From Roseateles depolymerans (GTDB taxonomy: Bacteria > Pseudomonadota > Gammaproteobacteria > Burkholderiales > Burkholderiaceae_C), in NCBI GenBank assembly GCA_003241055.1, contig QFOD01000019.1, positions 1 through 64,000 of the forward strand: a stretch of DNA of 64,000 bases, written 5' to 3'. Under the pieces are notes generated by a model that did no database searches, was not told the origin of the DNA, and saw only the letters and a list, made by a program, of their open reading frames with translations. How positions within the stretch are numbered: the first letter of the stretch is position 1; each line of letters opens with the position of its first letter. This document shows positions 18,252 through 27,199 of this stretch, piece by piece. Both the position numbers and the translations under genes were made by a program.

Positions 18252-19175
18252 TCACTTTGCGTCTTCTGGCACCGCCTGCGGCGTGTCGCCCATGCGCTCG
18301 ACCACCGGAATGAACCCCAAATTCGGCGCAACGTCAGGCAAGCCGTCCAGCAGATCGATCCTGTCGTCTCTGCAGAACGCGAGTGCCGCACGGTTGTCTT
18401 CGAGGCGGAACAACTCTGCTTTCTGCAGCACGCCGCCCACGGTGTCACGAAGGATGTTGTCCATCTCTTTCAGGGCGACGCTTTCCACTTGCTTCTTGTC
18501 GCCGAGATGGTGCCGAGCACCCTCAAGGTCGTACGCAAAGCGATCGGCGAACTTCCGTGGATCCAGACCATCGGCGTGTCTGGCGATCCGGTTGCGGACA
18601 TCCTGCACGCGCGCCGCGATGTCGACACCGACGTCGCCAGCCGTGAAGATGCTTTCAGGCCTGGTCGGGTACTCCCACTGTGCGAGCTTCGCACCTTCGT
18701 CTGGCGTGTGCGTGACCTTCGCGACCCAGGGCTGGCCGTCCTTCTGTGAGAAACCGAACAGCAGGAACGAGACCTTCTGGTTCGCTGGATTCGAGTGCGT
18801 CCTGAAGTAGCGAGCGGAGATCTCGCGCAGCAGGTCTGCAAGTCGCCACGGATCGGGCAGCACTGTCGCGCCGCCATCCAACACCAACTGTTCGACGCAC
18901 TTTTGGAATAGTGCGGCGATGGAAAGCGCTTCAAAGCAATAGCCAGCGAAGCACAGCCCCAGTTCGGTCTCCGCATAGGGGCTGGGCCACCTGCCCGTCG
19001 ACGTGTCGAGGCTGCCCGCGTGATGGCATGCGACCCGGACCTTGATGATCTTTAGCGTGCTCTCTTGGAGCGGTACCCACTTCTTGTTCTCTTCCCTAGA
19101 GGCCCTCGAATCCGCGATGGCGGTGATCCGCTTGCGGGCATACGACTGGTCAAACCAGCAACAAACCACGGTCAT
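18252..19175 (-). CDS. Uncharacterised protein, possible proteasome-fold (Ntn-hydrolase-like)
   Basis: A 307-residue protein I cannot assign with certainty. The N-terminus begins Met-Thr-Val-Val-Cys, so Met removal would expose Thr (or leave Cys nearby). It is followed by ITAIADSRAS, TLKIIKV and LGLCFAGYCFEALSI. The order and spacing resemble the HslV/proteasome beta pattern: nucleophile Thr1, an Asp strand, a Lys strand, then a Gly-rich turn and helix. A later strand pair (VSFLLFGFSQKDGQPW) also fits. No HslU-like ATPase is adjacent. This is inference from pattern only. It stands alone, leftward, with a weak GGGAG site upstream. Confidence 0.6.
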   Translation of the reverse strand: MTVVCCWFDQSYARKRITAIADSRASREENKKWVPLQESTLKIIKVRVACHHAGSLDTSTGRWPSPYAETELGLCFAGYCFEALSIAALFQKCVEQLVLDGGATVLPDPWRLADLLREISARYFRTHSNPANQKVSFLLFGFSQKDGQPWVAKVTHTPDEGAKLAQWEYPTRPESIFTAGDVGVDIAARVQDVRNRIARHADGLDPRKFADRFAYDLEGARHHLGDKKQVESVALKEMDNILRDTVGGVLQKAELFRLEDNRAALAFCRDDRIDLLDGLPDVAPNLGFIPVVERMGDTPQAVPEDAK

Positions 19176-19533
19176 CGTGATGGCTCCCTGAATGCAGGTT
19201 CATCCTAGCGCGCCAGCAACATGGTGGGGCCGTGCTGGTGGCCTGGCAACGATCTCGGCGCGACCGGACGGCTACAATCAATGCAGTCGAAAAAGGTGGA
19301 CCGGTGTGGTGAGCCCCGGTCACTCGAAGCCAGCAAGGCATCGAGCTTCATTCCAACCCGAAAGGGTCGCGGACCACGACAGAAGGCGAACGTGCGTCGT
19401 TTTCTGTTCGGTGGTGGGCGTTAGCAGGAGCTGACGTCGATGTCCCTCACCGGGGCGTCACTGCGATCGACAGATTGCTTCGTGCGTTCACATGCGTGCT
19501 TGACACGCGCTGTTGACTTGCATCGAGGTAAAC
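19176..19533. other. Intergenic region between divergent genes
   Basis: About 358 bases between the leftward proteasome-like gene and the rightward monooxygenase. A TACAAT hexamer (19273-19278) is the best -10-like element on the plus strand. A 47-codon frame from 19281 to 19424 encodes a basic peptide, but it starts only 3 bases after that hexamer and has no ribosome site. I did not call it a gene. Confidence 0.35.
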
Positions 19534-21099
19534 ATGCAACAAGTCCCCGTATTGATCGTTGGCGGCAGCCTGGTTGGTCTGTCCGCGTCCCTCTTTCTCG
19601 CCTGGCGAGGCGTTCCGAGCATCGTCGTCGAGAAGCACGAGGGAAGCGCGCTGCACCCGCGCGCCATGGGCTTCACCGAACGCACGATGGAGTACTTTGC
19701 CGCGGCCGGCCTGGGCAGCCAGATCCCCGAGGTCGCACCCGGCACGCGCCTGCGCCGTGCCGTCGTCGAGAGCCTGGCTGGCAAGTGGCTTCGGGAGACC
19801 GAGTGGACGCCAGGCGGCGACGCGCTCGTGGAGATGGCCAGGGCGACACCGCACACCGGCGCCGCGATTCCGCAGGACAAGCTCGAACCCATTCTTCGCG
19901 CGCGCGCCGTTGAACTCGGCGCGCAGCTGTTGCAGGGCGTCGAGTTCGTGTCGTTCGAGCAGGATGCGGATGGCGTCATTGCCGTCGTGCGTGCGCGCAG
20001 CTCCGGGGCGGAGCGATCAATCCGCGCGTCCTATCTCATCGCCGCCGACGGTGCATCCAGCAGCATCCGCGAAGCACTGGGCATTGGCCGCGAGGGCGTC
20101 GGCTACCTGCGGACCGTGGGAAGTGTGCTGTTCCGGTGCCCGGACGCCGACCAGTTCCTGGCGCGCGGCGTCCAGCAGTTCGAGATCGAGCAACCAGGTG
20201 TCCGTGCCTTCCTCACCAGCTACGGCGACGGGCGCTGGGTGCTCATGCGCACGGACGGACAGGACCTGGACGAGCAGCAACTCGACGGATTCATCCGCAC
20301 CTGCCTTGGGCAGGACTTTGCCTTCGACATCATCACGACAGGGCGCTGGGAGATGGCCGGTCGCATCGCCACGGCGTACAGCGAGGGCCGCGTGTTCCTG
20401 GCGGGCGACGCGGCCCATCAACTGCCACCTACCCGCGGCGGCTTCGGCGCCAACACCGGCATCGACGATGTCTGGAATCTTGCATGGAAGCTGGCCTTTG
20501 TGATCGGCGGGCATTCGTCGCCGGCGCTGCTCAAGACCTACGATCAGGAGCGTCGGCCGATAGGCTGGCTCCGCCACCAACAGACCTTCGCGAGGCCGGA
20601 CTATGCGAAGTGGCTGCAAGCGCCCGCCGAACCACAGGTCCTGCTGGGTGACGTCGCCATGGAGCTCGGCCAGTTGCATCGCTCGCTGGTCATCATGGGC
20701 GCCGGCGGCGAGCTGCCTCCTGCGGCGCACCCGAACGATTGGGCGGGCCAGCCCGGCGTGCGTGCCCCCTACCTGGAGATGCGCCGCGATACGGGAAGCG
20801 TCTCCACCCTGGATCTCGTGGGCAGGCGCTTCACGTTGTTCGCGGAAGACCACGAGTGGGTTCAGGCGGCACGCAGCGTGAGCGCTGCCACCGGCGTTGA
20901 GGTTGACGTCGTGCATGTCGGTCACGACGTGCAAGCGTCGCTCGACGAGTTCCGCCGCAAGTTCGGGGTGGGGCCCGGAGGCGCATCGCTCGTTCGACCG
21001 GACGGCATCGTCTGCTGGCGGTCGGTTGACGGTGAGGCTGAGGCGCAGCGAGCGCTCCTCGACGCGGTGCGCCAGACGGCCTTGCTGCGCCAGGACTAG
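19534..21099 (+). CDS. FAD-dependent aromatic-ring-type monooxygenase
   Basis: A 521-residue flavoprotein of the FAD_binding_3 group (PHBH/RdmE-like). It has the N-terminal dinucleotide motif (VLIVGGSLVGLSASL), the second FAD motif (VFLAGDAAHQLPPTRGGFG, near residue 290) and a thioredoxin-like C-terminal extension of about 130 residues typical of phenol- or polyketide-hydroxylating members. It should use NAD(P)H and O2 to hydroxylate an aromatic or polyketide-like substrate, which is unknown here. The ATG at 19534 is chosen because the FAD motif begins at residue 6. It has no operon partners and looks like cargo. Confidence 0.9.
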   Translation: MQQVPVLIVGGSLVGLSASLFLAWRGVPSIVVEKHEGSALHPRAMGFTERTMEYFAAAGLGSQIPEVAPGTRLRRAVVESLAGKWLRETEWTPGGDALVEMARATPHTGAAIPQDKLEPILRARAVELGAQLLQGVEFVSFEQDADGVIAVVRARSSGAERSIRASYLIAADGASSSIREALGIGREGVGYLRTVGSVLFRCPDADQFLARGVQQFEIEQPGVRAFLTSYGDGRWVLMRTDGQDLDEQQLDGFIRTCLGQDFAFDIITTGRWEMAGRIATAYSEGRVFLAGDAAHQLPPTRGGFGANTGIDDVWNLAWKLAFVIGGHSSPALLKTYDQERRPIGWLRHQQTFARPDYAKWLQAPAEPQVLLGDVAMELGQLHRSLVIMGAGGELPPAAHPNDWAGQPGVRAPYLEMRRDTGSVSTLDLVGRRFTLFAEDHEWVQAARSVSAATGVEVDVVHVGHDVQASLDEFRRKFGVGPGGASLVRPDGIVCWRSVDGEAEAQRALLDAVRQTALLRQD

Positions 21100-21220
21100 A
21101 GCGCCGCGTCGACCCGAGGGCTGTTGATGCAGCCCTTGTCGCTGACCTCGGGGCCATGCCGCGAGGGTTGAAGACGCGCGATCGACTTTGAGGATGACCT
21201 CCTAACCCATGGAGGTCGCC

Positions 21221-23419
21221 ATGTCGAAGTCCAACAAGCCAGCGCCCGGCAAATCGTCTCCAGGCCGGCAGACCCTGCTCAGCATGGACGAGTGCCGGCA
21301 GATCGCCGCGGCCTTCGATGGCACGACCGCCTGCATCGACGCGTTGCTGGCCACCTGGTCGGCGATCAAGCCGGGCCTCAAGCGCCACCACATCGCCAAT
21401 GCGGCCAAGCGCGGCGGCTACCAGACCACCAAGGACCGCAAGGCTTGGACGCCTGAAGAGGACAAGTTCCTTGAGGAGCACTGGCACCAGATGTCGGGCG
21501 ATGCGATCGCGGCCGCGCTGGGCCGCAGCTTCACCTCGGTCAACCTGCGGCGCAAGCGCATCGGCATCTCGAGGTACGACGGCGAGGAGCTGACGATCCG
21601 GGACGTCGAGGCACTGACGCGCATCGACCACCGCCAATGGCAGGAGTTCATCGCGCGCGGTTGGCTCAAGGCACGCCAGCGTGATCGGCGCAAAGGTGCG
21701 GCGCCCATCACCTACGTGAGCCTGAACGCACTGCGGGCCTTCTTCACCGACCATCCCGAGGTCTACGACTACCGCGCCGCGCCCAAAGACGCCATCGCGG
21801 CGCTGGAGCTCGGCCGGCTGCCCGACCCGCCGCTGTGGAAGCGGGTCGTGTGCCGCTCGGCATCGTGGCGCGACCAGGTCAAGGCGACTCCCGTGGGCCG
21901 TGCCGTAACCCACGGCGCGGCGGCGATGGCGATGCGCCGGCACAGCTTCCGGCAACCGTCATGCGAAGAGGAGGGCGGCACGTCGTTCTGGGCCGCGCTC
22001 TATGCCACGCCGTGCTGCCCGCGCTGCGGGTGCCAGGTGTCGCGCTACTCCGAGGAAGGGCTCTTCACAGACCTGGACCCCGGCAACGACGAAGTGATCG
22101 ACATCCAGGCGCGCAAGCTGGGCCTCAGCTGGCGCGACGGCAAGCTGCGCGATCCGCAAGGGCAAGTGGTCAGCGACCGCGAGATCCTGGCCGCCTTGTT
22201 CAATGCCGGGCGGCGAGCGGCCAAGTCGATCAAAGCCTTCGAGAAGCTGCTCGACGCGGGGCTCAGCCTGGTTCAGCCACACCCCTTGGCCCCACACGTG
22301 CTGCTGGACAACATCCTCGAGCTGGAGCTCCGGCCGGACCAGGAGGAGGCGCTGGAGACGTTCGCGCGGACCGGGTCGATGACCGCTGCGCATGCGATGA
22401 GCTTCGGCAAGAGCACGCTGGGCATGATGGCGATGACACGAATCTCGGGCCGGCACCTGCTGATGGTGGACACGCAACTGCTGCGCGAGCAGTGGATCGA
22501 GAAGCTGTCCGCGCTGGCACCGCGCGTCGACGTGGCCCATTGCTACAAGCCTTCCAAGGACGTCCTGACCGTATTCGACCGTGAAGGCTCGGAGCGCTGC
22601 GTGATCGAGATCTACAGCTACCAGACGCGGGCGAAGCTGGACGGCAACTGGGTGGTTGGCTGCTTCGACGAGGTCCATCGGCTGCCGGCCGCGCTGGCGC
22701 ACCGGCATGCCTTCGTCAAGACGCAGTACCGGATCGGCCTGTCGTCGACGCCGGACCTGCGCTGCGACGGCCGCGGGGTCTTCGTGTCGAAGATGACCGG
22801 TGCGCTGGTGGGCGACGACTGGGGTGAACAGATGCGGAGCGGCATCGTGAAGCGCATCCCGGTCAAGGTGCTGCTGGTCGAGAACCGGGAGCACAAGCAC
22901 CAGGTGGTCGGTGAGCTGCTGCGGCAGCACGAGTCGGTGGTGGTGTTGTGCGAGGCGATCGAGGACGGCAGGGAGCTGGAGCTGCGTTACGGCATCCCGT
23001 TCATCCACAGCCAGACCAAGCACAAGCTGCGCGTGCTGCGCAGCGCCAAGAGCATGGTGCTGTCGCGCGTGGGCGATGCCGGCATCAGCGTGCCGCACTG
23101 CGAGGTCACTGTGGATCATTCGGGCCTCTTCGGATCGCGCATCCAGAGCCTGCAGCGGCTGGGCCGCCTGATGCACTCCGACCGAGCCAAGTACCACTGC
23201 ATCCTGATGACCCGGGAGGAGCGCTTCGATCGCTTCGCCGGTCGCGTCGAGGCCATCCGCAAGAAGGGCTTCCCCATCGTCGAAGAGGATGCACCTCCCT
23301 ATCGGCCGCCAGGCGCCAGCCTGCTGAGCCCGGCGCTGCAGGCGCGCGTCTCCGCGCAGGAGAACCCGTTCCTGTCCATGCTCGGTTGGTTGAAGGACGA
23401 CGCGCGCGCTGCAGCGTGA
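21221..23419 (+). CDS. SF2 DNA/RNA helicase with HTH and Zn-ribbon N-terminal region
   Basis: A 732-residue protein. Residues 70-120 look like a Myb/HTH DNA-binding module (AWTPEEDKFLEEHW, then LGRSFTSVNLRRKRIGI). A four-Cys zinc ribbon follows near 265-275 (CCPRCGC). The helicase core is XPB-like: the Walker A position reads MSFGKST (near 393) rather than the usual TGSGKT, motif II is FDEVHR (near 482), motif III-like SST follows, and motif VI is QSLQRLGRLMHS. The start at 21221 is preferred over 21209 because GGAGGT precedes it. It is a likely element backbone gene, followed by an intrinsic terminator. Confidence 0.8.
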   Translation: MSKSNKPAPGKSSPGRQTLLSMDECRQIAAAFDGTTACIDALLATWSAIKPGLKRHHIANAAKRGGYQTTKDRKAWTPEEDKFLEEHWHQMSGDAIAAALGRSFTSVNLRRKRIGISRYDGEELTIRDVEALTRIDHRQWQEFIARGWLKARQRDRRKGAAPITYVSLNALRAFFTDHPEVYDYRAAPKDAIAALELGRLPDPPLWKRVVCRSASWRDQVKATPVGRAVTHGAAAMAMRRHSFRQPSCEEEGGTSFWAALYATPCCPRCGCQVSRYSEEGLFTDLDPGNDEVIDIQARKLGLSWRDGKLRDPQGQVVSDREILAALFNAGRRAAKSIKAFEKLLDAGLSLVQPHPLAPHVLLDNILELELRPDQEEALETFARTGSMTAAHAMSFGKSTLGMMAMTRISGRHLLMVDTQLLREQWIEKLSALAPRVDVAHCYKPSKDVLTVFDREGSERCVIEIYSYQTRAKLDGNWVVGCFDEVHRLPAALAHRHAFVKTQYRIGLSSTPDLRCDGRGVFVSKMTGALVGDDWGEQMRSGIVKRIPVKVLLVENREHKHQVVGELLRQHESVVVLCEAIEDGRELELRYGIPFIHSQTKHKLRVLRSAKSMVLSRVGDAGISVPHCEVTVDHSGLFGSRIQSLQRLGRLMHSDRAKYHCILMTREERFDRFAGRVEAIRKKGFPIVEEDAPPYRPPGASLLSPALQARVSAQENPFLSMLGWLKDDARAAA

Positions 23420-23459
23420 GCGAAGGTCGTGCTCCGCAGCTTGGATAGATGGGCTACCT

Positions 23460-23478
23460 GCACCCGGCGGCCGGGTTT
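23460..23478 (+). terminator. Intrinsic terminator after the SF2 helicase gene
   Basis: A GC-rich hairpin (ACCCG, loop GCGGC, CGGGT) followed directly by five T residues on the plus strand, 41 bases after the stop at 23419. Stem and T-run fit a rho-independent terminator. Confidence 0.65.
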
Positions 23479-23671
23479 TTCGATGTTCCTGGTCGATGTG
23501 GGTCGAAGGGACCGAACAGATACACCGATGTAGCTAATTTGCACCAACGCAATCTCGCCTCGGAGAAAGCGCGCCGGCGGACCGAACGCGATGCGTTCGG
23601 TCGACTGACCCCATTGCCGCCACTCGTCAACGCCGTCAGTCTCTTGGCAGCAAGGACACGAGGAGCTGCCC

Positions 23672-24451
23672 ATGGAGTTGACCTGCAATGCATCCGAACA
23701 CCTGGAGGCGCTGAAGACGGTCCTGGCCTATTTCGGCGCCCCGCCTGGCGGAGCTTTCGATCGCGAGAGGGCGGGAGTGTTTGTTCAGGCGAGCCGCAGG
23801 ATGCGGGCCTGCGCGAAAGCAAGGATGCCGTGCGGTGATGACCCGCAGGATCTGATACTCGCCTTCCTCCAGGCCCGGTGGGACTGCCGCACCCCCAGCG
23901 TCTGGCGTCGCTACAAGCGAGCCCGGCTCCTCCAGCCGGAGATGCCCTTGCATGTGCCGGTCTCGAAAGGGCCGCTGCTGGCCTGGGCCGAAGACGGGCG
24001 CGTGGAGATGCTGCCGCTGGAGGCTGCGATCGCCTGTGGCCACCTGTATCTGTACGGCGAGCTGCTGCGGTGCGGCGCTTCCATCGACCGCGTGCCGAGC
24101 CGCGCATGGTTCGAGACGCGGCGGCCACTGACCGTGTTTGGATTCATCAGGAAGGCGCTGCCCTGCAAGGCGCTGATCTGCGAGTTCCGTGCGCTCACGG
24201 CTCAGGCGATGGGTGCGCATCCTTTGGAGCTCGCCGTGTTCGGGCAGGACGTCGTGTACTTTCAGGAGCTGCTGGCGTACGGCAAGCGCATTCGCTCCAT
24301 TCCTTCGAGGAACTGGGACGTCGGACGTCGAGGCACGCCGGACGCGCGCACGCTCATTCGAAGCCTCATTTCCGACTCGACGCTGCGGGCCGGGTTCCTG
24401 GATCTGATGGAGCGAGCTTCACGTGGCGAGAAGATCCCTAACGACTTCTAG
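23672..24451 (+). CDS. Ankyrin-like repeat protein, function unknown
   Basis: A 259-residue protein with a GAGGAG ribosome site. Two segments have ankyrin-repeat character: LPLEAAIACGHLYLYGELL followed by RCGASI (about residues 112-140), and HPLELAVFGQDVVYFQELL (about 185-205). A third, weaker unit may lie between them. The rest is not recognisable. The gene stands alone between the terminator at 23460 and the antiporter. A perfect inverted repeat (CTTCTTCG-A-CGAAGAAG, 24453-24469) immediately follows its stop and may end transcription, although it has no T-run. Confidence 0.65.
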   Translation: MELTCNASEHLEALKTVLAYFGAPPGGAFDRERAGVFVQASRRMRACAKARMPCGDDPQDLILAFLQARWDCRTPSVWRRYKRARLLQPEMPLHVPVSKGPLLAWAEDGRVEMLPLEAAIACGHLYLYGELLRCGASIDRVPSRAWFETRRPLTVFGFIRKALPCKALICEFRALTAQAMGAHPLELAVFGQDVVYFQELLAYGKRIRSIPSRNWDVGRRGTPDARTLIRSLISDSTLRAGFLDLMERASRGEKIPNDF

Positions 24452-24746
24452 GCTTCTTCGACGAAGAAGAAACTTGCCTGCCGCCAACGGCGCGGACTCG
24501 CTCTGATCAGGGCTTTCAACGCGCAGGCCCCTGCGCGCCTTCCGCGCATTTGCAGCAGGCCGCTGCAACCCTCCTTCGCCGTCGTAGAAAATGGCTGCCA
24601 TGCAGGGCCGGCCTCACCATCGGTGATGGTCCCTGCTCGCAGACCGCGCTGCGGCGCAACGGATGCTTGCGTCACGCCGATCTGGTTGAACCAGAAGGCT
24701 GCAACGGTTCAGTCAGGAGGCCTCTCAACAATCGAAAGGTGAAGTC

Positions 24747-26384
24747 TTGGAAGTCATCGGCATCGTCCTTGCCATGTTCGTGGCCGTCATCCTCAGCGGC
24801 CTTGTCGTGCGGGCCTTGCCGGTGGCCGTGCCGCTGCCCTTGGTGCAGATCGCACTCGGCGCCCTGATCGCCGGTGTCTTCAACCGCGGCGTCGAACTGG
24901 AGCCGGACATCTTCTTCCTGCTGTTCCTGCCGCCGCTGCTGTTCCTCGACGGCTGGCGGATTCCCAAGGAAGGCTTGTTGCGCGACAGGTTCACGATCCT
25001 GGATCTGGCGTTCGGCCTCGTCGTCTTCACGGTCCTGGGCTTGGGCTTCCTGATCCACTGGATGGTGCCGTCCATGCCGCTGCCGGTGTCGTTCGCCCTG
25101 GCGGCGATCGTCTCTCCGACTGATCCGGTCGCGGTGTCCGCCATCACCTCTCGTGTGGCCATGCCCAAGCGCATGTTGCACGTACTCGAAGGCGAATCCC
25201 TGCTGAACGATGCCAGCGGCCTGGTCGCCTTCCGTTTCGCGGTTGCAGCAGTCGTCACGGGAAGCTTCTCTCTGGCGTCGGCGGCGCTGACCTTCGTCTG
25301 GGTCGCCACGGCCGGCCTGGCCATCGGTGCAGGCTTCACCTGGCTCATCTCGTCGGCCAAGAATGCCTTCAGTCGCCGCTATGGCGAGGAGCCAGGCTCG
25401 CAGATCCTCCTCAGCCTGTTGATCCCATTTGGCGCCTACCAGATCGCCGAGCATATCCACGCCTCGGGCATCCTCGCCGCGGTGGCGGCCGGCGTCGCGA
25501 TGAGCTACGTCGAACTCTCGGGCCGCGCGCTCGCGACGACGCGCGTGCAGCGGACGGCCGTGTGGAACACGGTGCAGTTCACACTCAACGGCATCATGTT
25601 CGTCTTGCTTGGCGAGCAACTGCCGGAGATCTTCAAAGGCGCGGTGCGCGTGGTTGAAGGAACGGGCCACGAGAATCCCTGGTGGCTGCTGGTCTACGCG
25701 ATCGCGATCAACGTGGGACTGGCTGTGTTGCGATTCGCATGGGTCTGGATTTCCTTGCAGGTGGGGCGTGTCATCGCGATGCGCCGTGGCCGGCAAGCGC
25801 CGTCGGCCGACTTCCGCTTGACGCTGGCGGTGTCATTGGCGGGCGTGCGCGGCGCGATCACGCTCGCGGGCGTGTTGACGCTGCCACTGACGGTTGGCGA
25901 TGGTTCACCGTTTCCGGCCCGCGACCTTGCGATCTTCCTGGCCGCCACGGTGATCATCCTGTCGCTGGTCGTGGCGAGCGTTGGCCTGCCGCGCCTGCTC
26001 AAGGGCTTGGTGGTCCTCCCCGAAACCGAACATGTGGCGCAGGAAGACATCGCCAACGAAGCGGCACGCGTCGCCGCGGTCAAGGCGATCGAGAGGAGCT
26101 TGCATGACATGGTGGCGGACGACCCTGAAGCCGACCCCAAGATCTACACGGAAGTGGCAGGCCGCCTCATGGACAGCCTCGAGCATGGCGCGACCGGCGG
26201 CTTGGAGCAGGAAGTCGACGCGGAACTGCTGCGGCGACGGGAATCGATCGAACGCGCCATGCGCTTGGCCGCTTTGCGAGCTTCGCGCGACGAACTCTTC
26301 AGGCTTGCTCGTGCCCGGCTGATCTCAGACGAGGTGTGCCTCGCCGCGGTGCGGCGGATCGATCTGCAGGAAGGGCGCGTGTAG
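24747..26384 (+). CDS. CPA1-family Na+(K+)/H+ antiporter
   Basis: A 545-residue membrane protein with about 12 hydrophobic segments, followed by a cytoplasmic tail of about 130 residues rich in charged residues. The TTG start follows AAAGGTGAAG. Family motifs include LFLPPLLFLDGW, the ion-site motif SPTDPVAVSAI (about residues 120-130), EGESLLNDASGLV and GVRGAITLA. It should exchange monovalent cations for protons and so support pH or salt tolerance. It is a single-gene unit with no visible regulator. Confidence 0.92.
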   Translation: MEVIGIVLAMFVAVILSGLVVRALPVAVPLPLVQIALGALIAGVFNRGVELEPDIFFLLFLPPLLFLDGWRIPKEGLLRDRFTILDLAFGLVVFTVLGLGFLIHWMVPSMPLPVSFALAAIVSPTDPVAVSAITSRVAMPKRMLHVLEGESLLNDASGLVAFRFAVAAVVTGSFSLASAALTFVWVATAGLAIGAGFTWLISSAKNAFSRRYGEEPGSQILLSLLIPFGAYQIAEHIHASGILAAVAAGVAMSYVELSGRALATTRVQRTAVWNTVQFTLNGIMFVLLGEQLPEIFKGAVRVVEGTGHENPWWLLVYAIAINVGLAVLRFAWVWISLQVGRVIAMRRGRQAPSADFRLTLAVSLAGVRGAITLAGVLTLPLTVGDGSPFPARDLAIFLAATVIILSLVVASVGLPRLLKGLVVLPETEHVAQEDIANEAARVAAVKAIERSLHDMVADDPEADPKIYTEVAGRLMDSLEHGATGGLEQEVDAELLRRRESIERAMRLAALRASRDELFRLARARLISDEVCLAAVRRIDLQEGRV

Positions 26385-26501
26385 CGCTCGTCGAGGGCCC
26401 TCCAGCGAAGACAAGGGGGCCTGGCGTGATTGAAGCTCTTGGGGGGGCCAGTCTGCGGAGCCGCTTGGGCGCAGTCTGTCGCGACGCGTGAGGTTGTTGT
26501 T

Positions 26502-26538
26502 TTGACGACTTTGACGACATTCGGCATAATGTCGTCAA
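26502..26538 (+). promoter_or_regulatory. Promoter with overlapping palindromic operator for the Xre/RES operon
   Basis: A -35-like TTGACG (26502-26507) and a -10-like CATAAT (26525-26530) are separated by 17 bases. A perfect 10-bp inverted repeat, TTGACGACAT (26511-26520) and ATGTCGTCAA (26529-26538) with an 8-bp spacer, covers the spacer and -10. A third half-site copy (TTGACGACT) starts at 26502. The layout is typical of toxin-antitoxin operons repressed by their own antitoxin. The antitoxin ATG follows at 26561. Confidence 0.75.
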
Positions 26539-26560
26539 TCTCTGCATCTGGGGCGTGGCT

Positions 26561-27199
26561 ATGTCCGCTGAAGCGTTTCACCCGTCAGTCGCCACCGAGT
26601 ACGACACCGGCTTGTGCGTTCCGGTGGCAATGCCCCCCGAAACGGACCCTGCGGCCGTCTCGTCGGTGGTCCAGGCGATCGAGAAGGCGCTGGTCGTGCT
26701 GGTCCACGCCCGCCAGGGCGAGGTGATCGTCCGAGCCGATCACCTGGCCGAGATCGCGACCGGGCTGCTCGAGCCCAGCAGCGAGTTGATGGAGGACCGC
26801 GTGCAGCGCATGCGGACCCTGCGCCAAGTCTTCGCCGAGGGCGACTGGCTGACCTCGGAGCAATTGAATTCGCTGCAGGAAGCCCCTCCCAAGAGCAAAT
26901 CGCAGCCGGCGAGCGACTGGAAGCGGCGTGGCCGCGTCTACAGCGTCAGCCGCGGCGGCAGGGAGTACTTCGCGCGCTACCAGTTCGACGCGATGTACGA
27001 GCCGCTGCCGGTCATGCGGGAGGTCCTGGAAGCCTTCGGCGACGTGGCCGATCCGTGGGTGCTGGCGGCCTGGTTCCACTACCCGAGCGCCTGGATCGCC
27101 GGTGGCGACGGTGGGGCGCTGGCCCCGAAAGACGCGCTGGACCGGCGCGACGACGTGGTGCGTGCGGCGCTGAAGCGGCGCACCAGCTACGTCGCATGA
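26561..27199 (+). CDS. Xre/MbcA/ParS-type antitoxin
   Basis: A 212-residue antitoxin for the RES-domain toxin encoded next (overlap ATGA). The N-terminal half carries a predicted DNA-binding region (AEIATGLLEPSSELMEDRV). The C-terminal part has the MbcA/ParS-like toxin-binding pattern (VLEAFGDVADPWVLAAWF, then Gly-rich, LAPKDALDRRDDVVRAAL). It should neutralise the toxin and repress the operon through the palindrome at 26511. A GTG at 26555 is an alternative start. It is longer than typical Xre antitoxins (about 130-150 residues) because of extra N-terminal sequence. Confidence 0.82.
   Translation: MSAEAFHPSVATEYDTGLCVPVAMPPETDPAAVSSVVQAIEKALVVLVHARQGEVIVRADHLAEIATGLLEPSSELMEDRVQRMRTLRQVFAEGDWLTSEQLNSLQEAPPKSKSQPASDWKRRGRVYSVSRGGREYFARYQFDAMYEPLPVMREVLEAFGDVADPWVLAAWFHYPSAWIAGGDGGALAPKDALDRRDDVVRAALKRRTSYVA

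Noticed and set aside
17917..18810. Rightward open frame of 297 codons
   Set aside because: Most of it overlaps the leftward proteasome-like gene, and its only recognisable part is the GntR-like fragment near 18118-18200.
19281..19424. Small basic 47-codon frame
   Set aside because: No ribosome site, and the ATG lies 3 bases after the best -10 hexamer. Nothing supports translation.
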